In this document: positions 1 to 10,396 of the stretch, piece after piece | Layout: every line of letters starts with the position of its first letter | How positions within the stretch are numbered: the stretch's first letter is position 1 | DNA from: Sipunculus nudus | Lineage: Eukaryota; Annelida; Sipuncula; Golfingiida; Sipunculidae | Reading direction: 5' to 3' | Length of the DNA stretch: 64,000 nt | Assembly: GCA_026874595.1 (NCBI GenBank) | Contig: JAPPUL010000089.1 | Span: 496,001 to 560,000 of the forward strand | Program-made: the position numbers and the translations under genes | The notes under the pieces: model-generated | Databases searched by the model: none | Told to the model about the DNA's origin: nothing | Seen by the model: only the letters and a program-made list of their open reading frames with translations

Positions 1-503
1 GTTTGCATGAAGGAAAAATTGTTCAGTATGACGAAACACTTAAACTGTATCATCATCCTGTTAATTTAGCGGCCGCACGCGTTTTTTCCGATCCGCCGCT
101 GAATATTTTGCCCGTGATTAGAACGGATGAAGCCCTTCAAATCGGTGATAATTTGTCTGTTTCGTTGAATGACTATGTCCGGAAAATTTCAAATGGTCGT
201 TATTTTCTGGCCTTCAGACCCATTAAATTATCACCTTATAAAAATCCGGAAAAGAAAGATATCATTGAATTTAAAGGGGTGGTTGATGTGGCGGAAATCA
301 CAGGATCAGAAACCATTATTCATCTGAAATTTGGTCAGGAATCTTTAGTGTCGATGGTGCATGGTGTTTATAAAACCCAGATTAATCAGGCGTTAAGTTT
401 TTATCTGGACCTTAAAAACGCATATATTTTTGACCCGGAAGAAAAACTTGTTCTATCCCCCGAAATCCTTCAGGAGCGTGAGCATGGCTACAATCCATCT
501 TAA
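1..503 (+). CDS. glpS: GlpS, glycerol ABC importer ATPase, C-terminal part (cut by window start)
   Basis: The reading frame is open at the window edge, so only about the last 167 residues are seen and the nucleotide-binding core lies outside. What remains starts in the usual post-Walker segment (L-H-E-G-K-I-V-Q-Y-D) and continues into a TOBE-type substrate-regulatory domain, as in MalK-family sugar and glycerol importer ATPases. Assignment as GlpS rests mainly on order: it overlaps a second ATPase (GlpT) by 20 bases, followed by two permeases, a DUF2160 protein, a large binding protein and glycerol kinase. In the known Rhizobium-type system GlpS and GlpT form the ATPase heterodimer. Confidence 0.85.
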   Translation, partial: LHEGKIVQYDETLKLYHHPVNLAAARVFSDPPLNILPVIRTDEALQIGDNLSVSLNDYVRKISNGRYFLAFRPIKLSPYKNPEKKDIIEFKGVVDVAEITGSETIIHLKFGQESLVSMVHGVYKTQINQALSFYLDLKNAYIFDPEEKLVLSPEILQEREHGYNPS

Positions 504-1569
504 AGAGCTGGCGCATAGCTATCATCCAAATCCCAAAACACCAGAAGATTACGCATTAAAACGTCTGGATCATATCTGGGAAGATGGTAAGGCTTATGCA
601 CTTTTAGGGCCATCGGGCTGTGGCAAAACAACCCTGTTAAATATCATATCCGGTTTGATTACCCCCACTCAGGGACAGGTATTGTTTGATGATCTGGATA
701 TTACACATTTGCCAACAGAAAGACGACATATTGCACAGGTTTTTCAATTCCCGGTGATCTATGATACCATGACGGTTTATGACAATCTGGCGTTTCCGTT
801 AAAAAACCTGAGACATGATAAAGAAACCATCCATAGACGTGTGATTCATCTTGCCGAGATTCTTGAACTTGAAACATTGCTTCATAAAAAGGCCAAAACC
901 TTAACAGCCGATACCAAGCAAAAAATATCTTTGGGGCGTGGACTGGTGCGACAAAGTGTGTCCGCAATTTTATTTGATGAACCTTTAACCGTGATTGACC
1001 CGAAAATGAAATGGGAATTGCGCCGGCAATTGAAATTTCTGCACCAGCAACTTGGCCAAACGATGATCTATGTGACCCATGATCAGAGCGAAGCTTTGAC
1101 TTTTGCAGATCAGATCGTGGTGATGCATGACGGGGACGTGGTGCAAATTGGAAGTTCAGAAGAGTTATTCAAATGCCCACAGCATACATTTGTTGGTTAT
1201 TTTATTGGCAGCCCCGGTATGAATATTTTACCGGTTAAGCTTGATCAGAATCAGGTTATCATCAATGATTTTATTTTACCGCTTAAAGGGAAATATGCGT
1301 CCCGTTATCAGGATAATATTGAACTTGGAATCCGGCCAGAATTTGTCACGTTATCAAATGACAAACAAGACGGACTGCCCATTCGGATTAAGCGGATTGA
1401 AAATATTGGAAATCAGACAATCGTCCGGACAGATTACAACGGACAAGAAATAAATGTTGTTATTCCTGATGGCCATGAAATTAATGGAAATGCCCGTTTT
1501 ATCAAATTTAATCCGGATGATATTAATCTTTATCACAAAGGCTGGATCCTTGAAAAGGAGGTCGGTTAG
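484..1569 (+). CDS. glpT: GlpT, second ATPase of the glycerol ABC importer
   Basis: 361-residue cytoplasmic ATPase that should pair with GlpS to power glycerol import. Walker A (GPSGCGKTT) lies near residue 42 and Walker B (ILFDEP) near 160, with a TOBE-like C-terminus. The ABC signature is degenerate: LSGGQ is replaced by a TADTKQK-like stretch. This is typical of the GlpT subgroup as I recall it, and implies asymmetric ATP sites. The ATG at 484 is preferred over an upstream TTG at 430 because it has a GGAG ribosome site about 8 bases upstream and gives the family N-terminus (MATIHLKELAHSY). It overlaps glpS by 20 bases and its stop abuts the ATG of glpP, so translation is probably coupled. 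Confidence 0.92.
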   Translation: MATIHLKELAHSYHPNPKTPEDYALKRLDHIWEDGKAYALLGPSGCGKTTLLNIISGLITPTQGQVLFDDLDITHLPTERRHIAQVFQFPVIYDTMTVYDNLAFPLKNLRHDKETIHRRVIHLAEILELETLLHKKAKTLTADTKQKISLGRGLVRQSVSAILFDEPLTVIDPKMKWELRRQLKFLHQQLGQTMIYVTHDQSEALTFADQIVVMHDGDVVQIGSSEELFKCPQHTFVGYFIGSPGMNILPVKLDQNQVIINDFILPLKGKYASRYQDNIELGIRPEFVTLSNDKQDGLPIRIKRIENIGNQTIVRTDYNGQEINVVIPDGHEINGNARFIKFNPDDINLYHKGWILEKEVG

Positions 1570-2439
1570 ATGATAAAGAAACAAAATAATCGTGCCTGGT
1601 TTCTGGTGTTGCCGGTTTTAATCATGGTGGCCTTCAGTGCGGTGATACCTATGATGACAGTTGTGAATTATTCCGTTCAGGATACATTTGGAAACAATCA
1701 GTTTTTCTGGGCCGGGCTTGAATGGTATGAAGAAATTATAACCTCTTCACGGTTTCACAATGCTTTGTTACGGCAATTTATTTTCAGTGGGACGATTTTG
1801 TTAATTGAAATACCGCTTGGGATTATTATCGCATTGAATATGCCAAAAGCGGGCATTAGAGTGTCATTTTATCTGGTGATTATGGCGCTGCCATTATTAA
1901 TCCCCTGGAATGTGGTGGGAACGATCTGGCAGATTTTTAGCCGGGTTGATATCGGCCTTTTAGGAAAAGCCACTGAATGGCTTGGGCTTGATTATAATTA
2001 TACCATTGACCCTTTTTCTGCCTGGATTACGATTGTGATTATGGATGTCTGGCACTGGACATCACTTGTGGCGTTGTTGTGTTATGCTGGTTTGCAGTCT
2101 ATTCCGGATGCTTATTATCAGGCAGCAAAAATTGATGGTGCCAGCCGCTGGGCGGTGTTCCGCTATATCCAGCTGCCGAAGATGCATCATGTGTTATTGA
2201 TCGCAGTTTTATTAAGATTTATGGATAGCTTCATGGTTTATACCGAACCTTTTGTGGTAACAGGTGGTGGCCCCGGTGATACCACAACATTCTTATCAAT
2301 TGATCTTGTTAAAATGGCCATTGGTCAGTTTGATCTGGGCCCTGCAGCAGCCTTTTCTATTATTTATTTTCTCATTATTTTACTGTTGTCCTGGGTCTTT
2401 TATACGATAATGACCCATCACCGGGAAGGAGAAAGCTGA
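1570..2439 (+). CDS. glpP: GlpP, glycerol ABC importer permease
   Basis: 289-residue inner-membrane permease of the MalF/UgpA type, with about six hydrophobic segments beginning at residue 10. The cytoplasmic EAA loop (YYQAAKIDGASRWAVFRYIQLP) sits near residues 180-200. It starts at the base after the glpT stop and its own stop overlaps the glpQ ATG by one base. With GlpQ it should form the transmembrane channel for glycerol. Function is inferred from family and operon position. Confidence 0.92.
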   Translation: MIKKQNNRAWFLVLPVLIMVAFSAVIPMMTVVNYSVQDTFGNNQFFWAGLEWYEEIITSSRFHNALLRQFIFSGTILLIEIPLGIIIALNMPKAGIRVSFYLVIMALPLLIPWNVVGTIWQIFSRVDIGLLGKATEWLGLDYNYTIDPFSAWITIVIMDVWHWTSLVALLCYAGLQSIPDAYYQAAKIDGASRWAVFRYIQLPKMHHVLLIAVLLRFMDSFMVYTEPFVVTGGGPGDTTTFLSIDLVKMAIGQFDLGPAAAFSIIYFLIILLLSWVFYTIMTHHREGES

Positions 2440-3257
2440 TGATCAAAAATAAATTTATTCCTGATAAAAGCTTTTTTATCATGCTTATGTATCTGATTTT
2501 CCTGATGCTGCCCATATACTGGCTGGTGAATATGAGCCTTAAAACAAACGAAGAAATTCTGTCGGGATTCAGTTTATGGCCGGAAAATTTAACCTTTGCG
2601 AATTATCTGGTTATTTTTACAGACCAAAGCTGGTATTCAGGGTATATCAATTCGACTATTTATGTGACCATCAATACAGTCCTGTCGGTATTTTTCGCAT
2701 TACCCGCAGCTTATGCTTTTTCAAGGTACCGTTTTTTAGGGGACAAGCATTTGTTTTTCTGGCTTCTGACCAATCGGATGGCGCCGCCCGCTGTTTTTGC
2801 GCTTCCGTTTTTTCAGCTTTATAGTTCTGTTGGGTTATTTGATACCCATATTGCTGTGGCGCTGGCCCATACGTTATTTAATATTCCGCTGGCGGTCTGG
2901 ATTCTGGAAGGCTTTATGTCAGGGGTTCCAAAAGAAATTGACGAAACGGCTTATATTGATGGCTATAGTTTTCCCCGGTTTTTTACCAAAATATTCATGC
3001 CCCTGATTGCGTCTGGTATCGGGGTGACTGCTTTTTTCTGTTTTATGTTTTCATGGGTGGAACTGCTTCTGGCCCGAACATTAACATCAGTCGCGGCAAA
3101 ACCAATTTCAGCCACAATGACCCGAACGGTTTCGGCATCTGGTCTTGACTGGGGTGTGCTGGCAGCAGCCGGGGTTTTAACGTTAATTCCAGGCGCATTG
3201 GTGATCTGGTTTGTCAGAAATCATATCGCCCGTGGTTTTGCCCTTGGACGGGTATAG
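2439..3257 (+). CDS. glpQ: GlpQ, glycerol ABC importer permease
   Basis: 272-residue inner-membrane permease of the MalG/UgpE type with six predicted membrane segments. Its EAA-type loop (KEIDETAYIDGYSFPRFF) lies near residue 165. The C-terminus is the short GFALGRV tail common in this glycerol permease. It is the second half of the channel with GlpP, with which it overlaps by one base. The name is the transporter glpQ, not the unrelated glycerophosphodiesterase GlpQ of E. coli. Confidence 0.92.
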   Translation: MIKNKFIPDKSFFIMLMYLIFLMLPIYWLVNMSLKTNEEILSGFSLWPENLTFANYLVIFTDQSWYSGYINSTIYVTINTVLSVFFALPAAYAFSRYRFLGDKHLFFWLLTNRMAPPAVFALPFFQLYSSVGLFDTHIAVALAHTLFNIPLAVWILEGFMSGVPKEIDETAYIDGYSFPRFFTKIFMPLIASGIGVTAFFCFMFSWVELLLARTLTSVAAKPISATMTRTVSASGLDWGVLAAAGVLTLIPGALVIWFVRNHIARGFALGRV

Positions 3258-3270
3258 GAAGGAAGGAAAA

Positions 3271-3555
3271 ATGACATTTGATTTAAGCTGGATGGCATGG
3301 ACATGGCAAACTGGACTTTTCTTTTTCGTTATTTTTAGTCTTATACTGATCATGCTTATCTGGTCTATAAAAGCCCCTGCACTTCCCAGAAAAGGTATAT
3401 TTTTTATCGAAACCACACCCGGAGACCGATTATTTATGTCACTTTTGGGCAGTGCTTTTATTTGTCTTTTCTGGTTGTTTTTTTTCGGTGTCCCTTTGTG
3501 GGGGGGGCTTGGAGTAAGCTTTATCTGGGCGTTTTGTGTTTTTCGCTGGGCCTAA
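3271..3555 (+). CDS. glpU: GlpU, small DUF2160 membrane protein of the glycerol importer
   Basis: 94-residue membrane protein with two to three hydrophobic helices. Recognised by the DUF2160 pattern: LSWMAWTW at the N-terminus, a central G-I-FFIETTPGDRLF stretch and a terminal FRW-A. The ATG at 3271 follows a good purine-rich ribosome site (GGAAGGAA) and lies 13 bases after glpQ. The family occurs in glycerol importer operons and its exact role is not known to me. A run of eight G at 3500-3507 lies inside the gene, which is in frame as sequenced. Confidence 0.85.
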   Translation: MTFDLSWMAWTWQTGLFFFVIFSLILIMLIWSIKAPALPRKGIFFIETTPGDRLFMSLLGSAFICLFWLFFFGVPLWGGLGVSFIWAFCVFRWA

Positions 3556-3687
3556 GCCTGGGGAGAATGGGCATAATTGCCCAGCAATTATGGGGCATCG
3601 TGCCTGGGAAAGGAGGAATTGGATTTAGAGTAAGTAATTATTTATAAATAATTAGCTAAAATTTAATTTTAACTTATGGAGGATCGT

Positions 3688-5403
3688 ATGAAAAATAGTT
3701 TATTGTATATAACCGTAATATCAATTATTGCGGGTTATTTTATGATTTCAACGGCACTGGCAGATATGCCGGTCGCTGCAAAATGGGTTGATCGGGAATT
3801 TCAGCCCTCGACCTTATCAAAATCTGAGCAGATGAAGGAAATGCAATGGTTTATTGATGCGGCTAAACCCTTTAAAGGTATGGAAATAAATGTGGTTTCA
3901 GAAACTATTACAACACATGTGTATGAATCACAGGTTCTTGCAAAAGCCTTTGAAGAGATTACAGGCATCAAAGTTAATCATGATCTGATTGGCGAAGGGG
4001 ATGTGATTGAAAAAATCCAGACACAAATGCAAACTGGTGAAAATATCTATGATGCGTATGTGAATGATTCAGATTTGATCGGCACCCACTGGCGTTATCA
4101 ACAGGTACGGAATTTATCAGACTGGATGGCAAATGAAGCCGCTGATGTTACCAACCCGATGCTGGATATTGATGATTTTATCGGGATTTCCTTTACGACC
4201 GGCCCGGATGGTAAAATTTATCAATTGCCAACACAACAATTCGCCAATCTCTACTGGTTCCGGCATGACTGGTTTACTAATCCTAATTATCAGGCACGTT
4301 TCAAAGAAAAATATGGCTATGATTTAGGGGTGCCGGTCAACTGGTCCGCTTATGAAGATATCGCGGATTTCTTTACCAATGATATCAAGGAAATCGATGG
4401 ACAACGAATTTATGGCCATATGGATTACGGAAAACGTGACCCGTCATTGGGCTGGCGCTTTACGGATGCCTGGCTATCAATGGCCGGTACTGGTGATGTC
4501 GGAATTCCGAATGGTTTGCCGGTTGATGAATGGGGCATTCGTGTTGATGCAAACGGTCGTCCAGTTGGTTCATCTGTGGAACGGGGCGGTGCAACAAACA
4601 GCCCTGCGGCCGTTTATGCGCTTCGCAAATATATCGACTGGCTGAAAGCTTATGCCCCACCTGCTGCGGGGGGAATGACTTTTTCTGAAGCCGGCCCTGT
4701 CCCGGCACAGGGAAATATCGCCCAGCAAATTTTCTGGTATACGACATTTACTGCTGATATGGTGAAGCAAAATATTCCGATCATGAATAATGATGGAACA
4801 CCAAAATGGCGAATGGCACCATCACCGCATGGTCCTTACTGGGAAGAAGGTATGAAGCTTGGTTATCAGGACGCCGGTTCCTGGACTTTGATGAAATCAA
4901 CCCCTGTGGATCGGGCAAAAGCCGCCTGGCTTTATGCACAGTTTACGGTTTCAAAAACAGCCTCTTTAAAGAAAGCACATGTGGGGCTGACTTTTGTCCG
5001 TCATTCCAATATTAACCATAAAAGCTTTACAGAACGGGCATCCAAACTTGGAGGTCTGGTTGAATTTTATCGCTCTCCTGCCCGGGTACAATGGACACCA
5101 ACCGGTACCAATGTTCCGGATTACCCCAGACTGGCACAGTTATGGTGGCAAAGTGTTGGAAACGCAGTTGCTGGCAGCTTATCACCCCAGGCGGCAATGG
5201 ATGAGCTGGCCAAGGCACAGGACCGTGTGATGCGACGGCTTCAACGTTCCCGTGTTCAGGGGAATTTAGGGCCTAAGCTAAATAGAAAACGCAGTAAAAG
5301 ATATTGGTTTAATCAGCCAGGGGCACCGAAACCACCTTTGGCCAATGAAAAGCCAAAAGGACAAACCATTAGCTATGAGGAGCTGATAAAATCCTGGCAA
5401 TAA
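3688..5403 (+). CDS. glpV: GlpV, periplasmic glycerol-binding protein
   Basis: 571-residue extracellular solute-binding protein, long for its class but normal for GlpV. Start chosen at 3688 because a GGAGG-like site lies 6 bases upstream. The product begins with a classic signal peptide (MKNSLLYITV, hydrophobic core, then ALADM), so cleavage after ALA is likely. The mature part has the mixed fold of carbohydrate-type binding proteins. It is the last gene before a strong terminator-like hairpin, so it closes the importer operon. Binding of glycerol is inferred from operon and family. Confidence 0.9.
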   Translation: MKNSLLYITVISIIAGYFMISTALADMPVAAKWVDREFQPSTLSKSEQMKEMQWFIDAAKPFKGMEINVVSETITTHVYESQVLAKAFEEITGIKVNHDLIGEGDVIEKIQTQMQTGENIYDAYVNDSDLIGTHWRYQQVRNLSDWMANEAADVTNPMLDIDDFIGISFTTGPDGKIYQLPTQQFANLYWFRHDWFTNPNYQARFKEKYGYDLGVPVNWSAYEDIADFFTNDIKEIDGQRIYGHMDYGKRDPSLGWRFTDAWLSMAGTGDVGIPNGLPVDEWGIRVDANGRPVGSSVERGGATNSPAAVYALRKYIDWLKAYAPPAAGGMTFSEAGPVPAQGNIAQQIFWYTTFTADMVKQNIPIMNNDGTPKWRMAPSPHGPYWEEGMKLGYQDAGSWTLMKSTPVDRAKAAWLYAQFTVSKTASLKKAHVGLTFVRHSNINHKSFTERASKLGGLVEFYRSPARVQWTPTGTNVPDYPRLAQLWWQSVGNAVAGSLSPQAAMDELAKAQDRVMRRLQRSRVQGNLGPKLNRKRSKRYWFNQPGAPKPPLANEKPKGQTISYEELIKSWQ

Positions 5404-5424
5404 GGCCTGATTTATTTTAAGCTG

Positions 5425-5464
5425 ACTATTCCCGTTAATTTTAAATTTTCGGGAATAGTTTTTT
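5425..5464 (+). terminator. Rho-independent terminator after glpV
   Basis: Perfect 10-base inverted repeat ACTATTCCCG / CGGGAATAGT with an AT-rich 15-base loop, followed directly by five T. It sits 21 bases past the glpV stop and separates the importer from glpK, which probably has its own promoter or is reached by readthrough. Confidence 0.85.
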
Positions 5465-5528
5465 GGGAAGTTATATATCGTTAAACTAGGACCTTTAAAG
5501 AAGCCCTTATAAAATAAGAAGGAAAAGA

Positions 5529-7025
5529 ATGGCAAATTATATTCTTGCAATTGATCAGGGAACAACATCAAGCCGGGCGGTTATTTTTGATCAGAATTTT
5601 CGTATCATCGGGGCAAGCCAGCAGGAATTTCTACAATATTATCCCAAATCCGGCTGGGTGGAACATAAGCCGGATGATCTTTTATCATCTGTTCTGACAA
5701 CCACCCGACAGGCGCTTGACCGTGCCGGTATTTCCGCCCGTGACATTCTGGCCGCCGGAATTACAAACCAGCGGGAAACAACGATCGTCTGGGACCGCCA
5801 TACCGGGGATGCTATTTATAATGCAATTGTGTGGCAGGACCGGCGAACGGCTGACTATTGTGATCAACTGAAAGCCGAAAATATTGAAAAATGGCTATCT
5901 GGAAAAACTGGGTTGTTGCTGGACCCTTATTTTGCAGCAACAAAAATCAAATGGCTTTTAGACAAAATTGATGGTGCAATGGAAAAAGCAAAAGCGGGTG
6001 ATCTTCTGTTTGGTACGATTGATTGTTGGCTGATCTGGAAATTAACCAAAAGGGCGTCACATGTGACCGATGCGACAAATGCCTCCCGTAGTTTGATGTA
6101 TAATATTCATCATCATAAATGGGATGAAGACCTGTTAAAGCTGTTCGAAATTCCTGAAAGCATCTTGCCCGACGTTAAAAACTCAGCCGATGATTTCGGC
6201 ATAATCCACAAAGATTTTTTTGGAAGTGACATTCCCTTACTGGGGGTCGCAGGGGATCAGCAATCGGCATTAATCGGGCAGGCCTGTTTTCAGCCGGGCA
6301 TGTTGAAATCAACTTATGGAACGGGCTGTTTTGCCATTTTAAACACCGGGAAAAAAGCCGTTGTATCTGAACACCGATTGTTAACAACCATTGCTTACCA
6401 ACTGGATGGAGAGGTTGTCTACGGCCTTGAAGGGTCCATTTTTATTGCCGGGGCCGCTGTACAATGGTTACGGGATGAAATGGGCCTTATCAAAGAAGCT
6501 TCAGAAGCTGAAACACTTGCCGAAAAGGCAGACCCGGAACAACATATTTATCTTGTTCCTGCTTTTTCAGGTTTGGGGGCGCCATACTGGGATACAAATG
6601 TCAGAGGAGCCATTTTTGGTTTGACCCGTGGTACAGGCGCCTGTGAATTTGCCAAAGCGGCCCTCGAAAGCGTTGGATATCAGACAAAAGACCTTTTGGA
6701 AGTCATGCATCAGGATTGGCAGGAACAAGCCAATAACACTATTTTAAGGGTTGATGGTGGAATGACCGCTTCAGACTGGATGATGCAGTTTTTATCTGAT
6801 ATTTTAGGAGTCGATGTTGATTGTCCGGAAAATTCAGAAACAACCATTCTGGGTGCCGCTTATCTTGCAGGCCTGAAAGCTGGCTTTTATCCGAATCCAG
6901 ACCAGTTTTCAGAAAACTGGACATTGAAAAAACGCTTCAGACCACAAATGACAACACAGGAACGGCAGAATAAATATCAGGGCTGGCTTAACGCCGTTAC
7001 CTCCCTTATCAATCCTTTAGGATGA
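5529..7025 (+). CDS. glpK: Glycerol kinase
   Basis: 498-residue cytoplasmic FGGY-family kinase that phosphorylates glycerol to sn-glycerol 3-phosphate, trapping what the importer brings in. The N-terminal phosphate-binding motif DQGTTSSRA is at residues 8-16. The glycerol contact region (NQRETT, then WQDRRT) is near 80-105, and the ATPase-fold motifs [13 protein letters not shown] and [12 protein letters not shown] are present. Length matches the family. A ribosome site (AGAAGGAA) precedes the ATG. All conserved regions are present and the gene looks functional. Confidence 0.97.
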   Translation: MANYILAIDQGTTSSRAVIFDQNFRIIGASQQEFLQYYPKSGWVEHKPDDLLSSVLTTTRQALDRAGISARDILAAGITNQRETTIVWDRHTGDAIYNAIVWQDRRTADYCDQLKAENIEKWLSGKTGLLLDPYFAATKIKWLLDKIDGAMEKAKAGDLLFGTIDCWLIWKLTKRASHVTDATNASRSLMYNIHHHKWDEDLLKLFEIPESILPDVKNSADDFGIIHKDFFGSDIPLLGVAGDQQSALIGQACFQPGMLKSTYGTGCFAILNTGKKAVVSEHRLLTTIAYQLDGEVVYGLEGSIFIAGAAVQWLRDEMGLIKEASEAETLAEKADPEQHIYLVPAFSGLGAPYWDTNVRGAIFGLTRGTGACEFAKAALESVGYQTKDLLEVMHQDWQEQANNTILRVDGGMTASDWMMQFLSDILGVDVDCPENSETTILGAAYLAGLKAGFYPNPDQFSENWTLKKRFRPQMTTQERQNKYQGWLNAVTSLINPLG

Positions 7026-7051
7026 TGGAATCGGGGACAACGTCCTAAAGG
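7014..7051. repeat. Inverted repeat overlapping the glpK stop
   Basis: CCTTTAGGA at 7014-7022 and TCCTAAAGG at 7043-7051 form a 9-base perfect stem with a 20-base loop spanning the glpK stop codon. No T-run follows, so it is not a standard intrinsic terminator. It could protect the mRNA 3' end. Confidence 0.5.
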
Positions 7052-7189
7052 TCACAAGACAATAAACCCATTAATAATGGTTAAGGGGTAATTGTTCAGT
7101 CCCACTGAAAGCTTTCTATTGCCACGTCTTTAAAATGTGAGATGGTCCCAAAAAATTGGCTAGTTAACGGTTGAAAAGATTTTTTGGAA

Positions 7190-7441
7190 CAAGGGTTCAA
7201 ACGCTTCGACGCTTAGATCGCAAGAAAATGATTCGTCATGACACTCCGCATTTGAGCCTGATACAACAGTATAAGCTATTAAATATCTCTCGTAGCAGTT
7301 TTTACTATCAATCAAAAGCTGTAATGTCTTAGACCCTTAAAATCATAGAACGTAAAGATGAGCTATTTATGAAATATCCTTTTTATGGTTCACGACAAAT
7401 GATGAATAGCCTACATCGTGAAGGTATACGGACATCATGGT
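7190..7441 (+). mobile_element. IS3-family transposase (OrfB) remnant
   Basis: In one frame the sequence reads through the typical start of an IS3-group OrfB: R-L-D-R-K-K-M-I, then L-L-N-I-S-R-S-S-F-Y-Y and later KYPFYGSRQMM. An in-frame TAG follows AVMS and similarity stops after LHREGIR, before the DDE catalytic core. A segment at 7145-7165 (TCCCAAAAAATTGG) resembles the terminal repeats of some IS3 relatives, but no matching right end was found. It is a dead fragment at the junction with the GC-rich block. Confidence 0.75.
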
Positions 7442-7465
7442 GAGAATCTGCCGCACTGCCGAGTA

Positions 7466-7977
7466 TTATCGAGGATTTTTCATGAATCTTAACACATCAG
7501 CGGAATTCCTTATCAGGCGGGAATACTGGGTAGAATACGTGTTCGCTTTTGGAGTTGTGTAGAATCAACGTCAACCTTCTTATTAAAGTCATTTCAGAAA
7601 CTTCCATTGTTGGCAGTTGAAGAGGGCTTGTCAGGTGCAATTCCGCATCTGATAACAATCCAAATGACAGATGTAGACGAGTAGCTGCTTCAAGTTGGTA
7701 CTCAGTACTCTGTGTTGAAATCCCATAAATGGCAGACACACCACTGCTGGCAGGCTCTTGTGAGAGATTGCGAAATGAACAGGATTCAGGGCTGCAACTC
7801 CTTGCTCCAGGAATACTGTCCCATCCCTCCGGCAATGGTGTGTCTGGCCGACCAGTCATTGGATAGAAAAAGATTACGCTCCATCCGTTTAGTCGAGCTA
7901 AATATACCTCACCGCCTCCAAAGGTATAATGCAGCGTTCGGAGATTGAGCCCGAATGTCGATTGTTTCTACGATCAT
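7466..7977 (-). pseudogene. Redoxin-family peroxiredoxin, frameshifted
   Basis: The minus strand reads YPMTGRPDTPLPEGWDSIPG, then ARSCSPESCSFR, then PVFPPDK, which I recognise as the thioredoxin-dependent peroxidase family with its Cys-x-x-x-x-Cys region. The C-terminal tail N-S-A-D-V-L-R-F-M-K-N-P-R ends at a TAA at 7466-7468 only after a one-base frame change near 7500. Upstream of about 7930 another frame change is needed to reach the possible ATG at 7975-7977. Such enzymes reduce peroxides in the cytoplasm. It is first in a run of broken genes. Confidence 0.7.
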
Positions 7978-8038
7978 ATGGCTTTCTTGCCTCCGCTAGA
8001 TTTCTATGCACGACCGTTCAGGTAAGCGCTGCCACGCT

Positions 8039-9156
8039 CTATTGAGAAGCGGGAAAGAACGAGCTGAAAAACGGGATGGATGCGGAGCCGATGGGCCTGT
8101 TCAATTCACCCAATCGCGTTGCGACGCCCGGTGCCGCTTGCAGAGCGCGTGACGGGGCAGGAATTGTCTTTTCATTGATGGCTTCCACCAATCTCTCAGT
8201 TATTGGCATTGGAGGTGCGCCGCCGATCACAATCATCTCTAGATCGAACATTCCACTGATGACTTGTGCTGCGAACCGCATCTGTTCAGCCGCCCAATGT
8301 ATCCATGCGGACACAACCACGTTGCCAAGTTGTACCTCAGGTGCACTCTTGCGGACATCCGAAATTTCAAGGCCGTGTTGGAGCAATTCGTCTTGAAGGT
8401 CTTGGAGAGTTGCGCGGGGATATTTGTAGGGAAACAGCGAACCCGGCAGGCAGGCGTTTTCGTTCATCTCACGGAAAGGTCGGCACCAAGAACGGTGCCG
8501 CCGCCGAGCCCGTAGCCAATGTGAATGAGGAAGAGAGGGTTGCACATCTCAAGGCGCCCAAACCAATATTCCCCCAGAGCTGTCGCCGTACCATCATTTT
8601 CAATTCGGATTGCCTGATCCTCTACAATCACGCCGCCTTGCGGAAATTCATAGTTCTCAGTTCATTGAATGCCTCATGCGCTTTAAGAAGGTTCCCGTAA
8701 GCACCGAAGTTTCCGGGAACCGAGATGCCGATACCAAGGAAGTTGCTTCTATTTGTGTTGGTGTCGGAGACCAAGCTTGTCGCCAGGCTATGGGCCGCAT
8801 GTAATATGCCTTCAAGCGTTCTGTCCGAAACAGTCAGGCTTGATTGTCCCAATACCTTTCCCGCAAAGTCGATCAATACGCCGACCATGCGATCAAGATA
8901 GAGATAGATACCCACAGATCGGAACTTTGTCTTTTGGATAGACAGAAGCTTCTTTGGTTGGCCGCGAGCTCCAGATCTGTCTGTCGTTTGCTTGAAAAGG
9001 CCCAGATCTTCTAGTCCGGCAGTGAGGCGCCAGACACTTGCACCAGTCATATCTGTTACTTCCGTCAAGTCGATTCGTGCAATTGCACCATTGCGCTAGA
9101 CCAGCTCGACCAAGCGACGTTCATTCAAGGATAATGGTTTTTCACTAAATTTCATA
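8039..9156 (-). pseudogene. ROK-family transcriptional repressor, broken
   Basis: Reading from 9156 leftwards: MKFSEKPLSLNERRLVELV, an in-frame TAG, then a winged-helix part (LTEVTDMTGASVWRLTAGLE). A ROK sugar-kinase-like domain follows (GIGISVPGNFG), with further pieces in other frames (GLGGGTVLGADLS around 8500, then a C-terminal half from about 8430 to 8039). At least one nonsense and two frameshift lesions are needed, so no full product is made. ROK repressors normally control adjacent sugar or polyol uptake operons. It is divergent from the broken ABC operon at 9308, whose regulator it presumably was. Confidence 0.8.
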
Positions 9157-9307
9157 CGATTAGCCTGCGTTGCTTCTGGTTTCGGTAGTATGCCATAAAT
9201 ATATTACTTTACAGAAAGTAATTTATTTGATATTTTCTAATCAGATAGGTATATGCACGGCACGAACACCGTCCCTAAACGTGAAAAAATCAAAGGCGTC
9301 TCAAAAA

Positions 9308-10322
9308 ATGACCATCGCCAATCTAAAGAGTTTGCTGCTCTCAGCTACTGTCGCAACCGTTGCTACGACAGCAGCATATGCGGACCCGATCACAGCTTTA
9401 TACCCCACAAGGGGAAGAGCGTGTCACCTGGGTCGCGGATCAGGCAAAAGCAGCTGGCCATGACATTGAAGTGCTTTCGGCCGGCGGGAGCGAGCTTTTT
9501 GATCGCATTCTCGCAGAAAAGACCAACCCACAGGCAGTTGTTGTTTTCGGTCTTATTGATGCGGCCATGGCAACACTGAAAACCGAAGGCCTATTCCAAG
9601 CATATGAACCGTTCTGGGCGGAAGGTCTACTGGAAGTCTATCGCGACGATGCCTACAATATGGTCTACAAGTTTTGGCAAACGCCAATCGTTCTGGTATA
9701 TAACGCCGACGCTATGAGCGCGGAAGAAGCACCAACCAGTTGGCTGGCCCTCACTAAACCTAAATATTCCGGCAAGTATGTCGTTGGATTGACTGAATGG
9801 CAAACAACCAAGTCCTATTTGGTTGGCATTCTTGTCTGTTTTGTCGACGAAGAGGGCAATATCTCGGATGAAGGTTGGGAGTTTATGCAAGACTTCTACG
9901 ACAACGCGATTGTCGTGGATGGCAGTGCGGGCAAGACAGCGGCATTTATAAACTGTGACGCCGTGATTGATTTGAACTGGTTTGGCGGCGTGGGCCAGTT
10001 AGCCGATAGCGTTGGCTACACTGCAGAGATGGTCGACACCGAAGGCGGGACGCCTTTCATCTCCGAAGGCATTGCGATCATAGCAGGAACCGATCAGTTG
10101 GACGAGTCCAAAGCGTTTGTGGATTGGTTCGGATCGCCAGAATTCATGATCGCTTATGCAGAAAAGTTCGGCCGGACGCCGGTCCATCCTGATGCTATCG
10201 CGAGCGCACCGGAAGAAGTTCGAGCGAATGCGAGGCGAGTGTCGCCGCAGGACATTGATTGGGATGCCGTAGCTCCAAAGATCGACGCCTGGATGCAGCG
10301 CATCGAACTTGAAATCAAATAA
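9308..10322 (+). pseudogene. ABC importer periplasmic binding protein, one frameshift
   Basis: Starts MTIANLKSLLLSATVATVAT with a clear signal peptide ending AYA. The frame breaks near 9405-9412 (a one-base loss in the stretch encoding T-x-G-E-E-R-V). The rest, about 300 residues to 10322, is intact in the next frame and resembles iron/polyamine-type (family 1) solute-binding proteins. With the downstream ATPase, permease, phosphodiesterase and phosphatase it probably bound a phosphorylated polyol. Substrate is inferred only from context. Confidence 0.8.
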
Positions 10323-10396
10323 CGACTGCAGCTGTTAGGATGGGGTTGTCCACATTCCTCCCGATGCGGTCGGCCCTTTCAATAAAGGAGATCACA

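Noticed and set aside
430-483. TTG start at 430 for GlpT
   Set aside because: It lies deep inside glpS, has no ribosome site and adds residues absent from the family.
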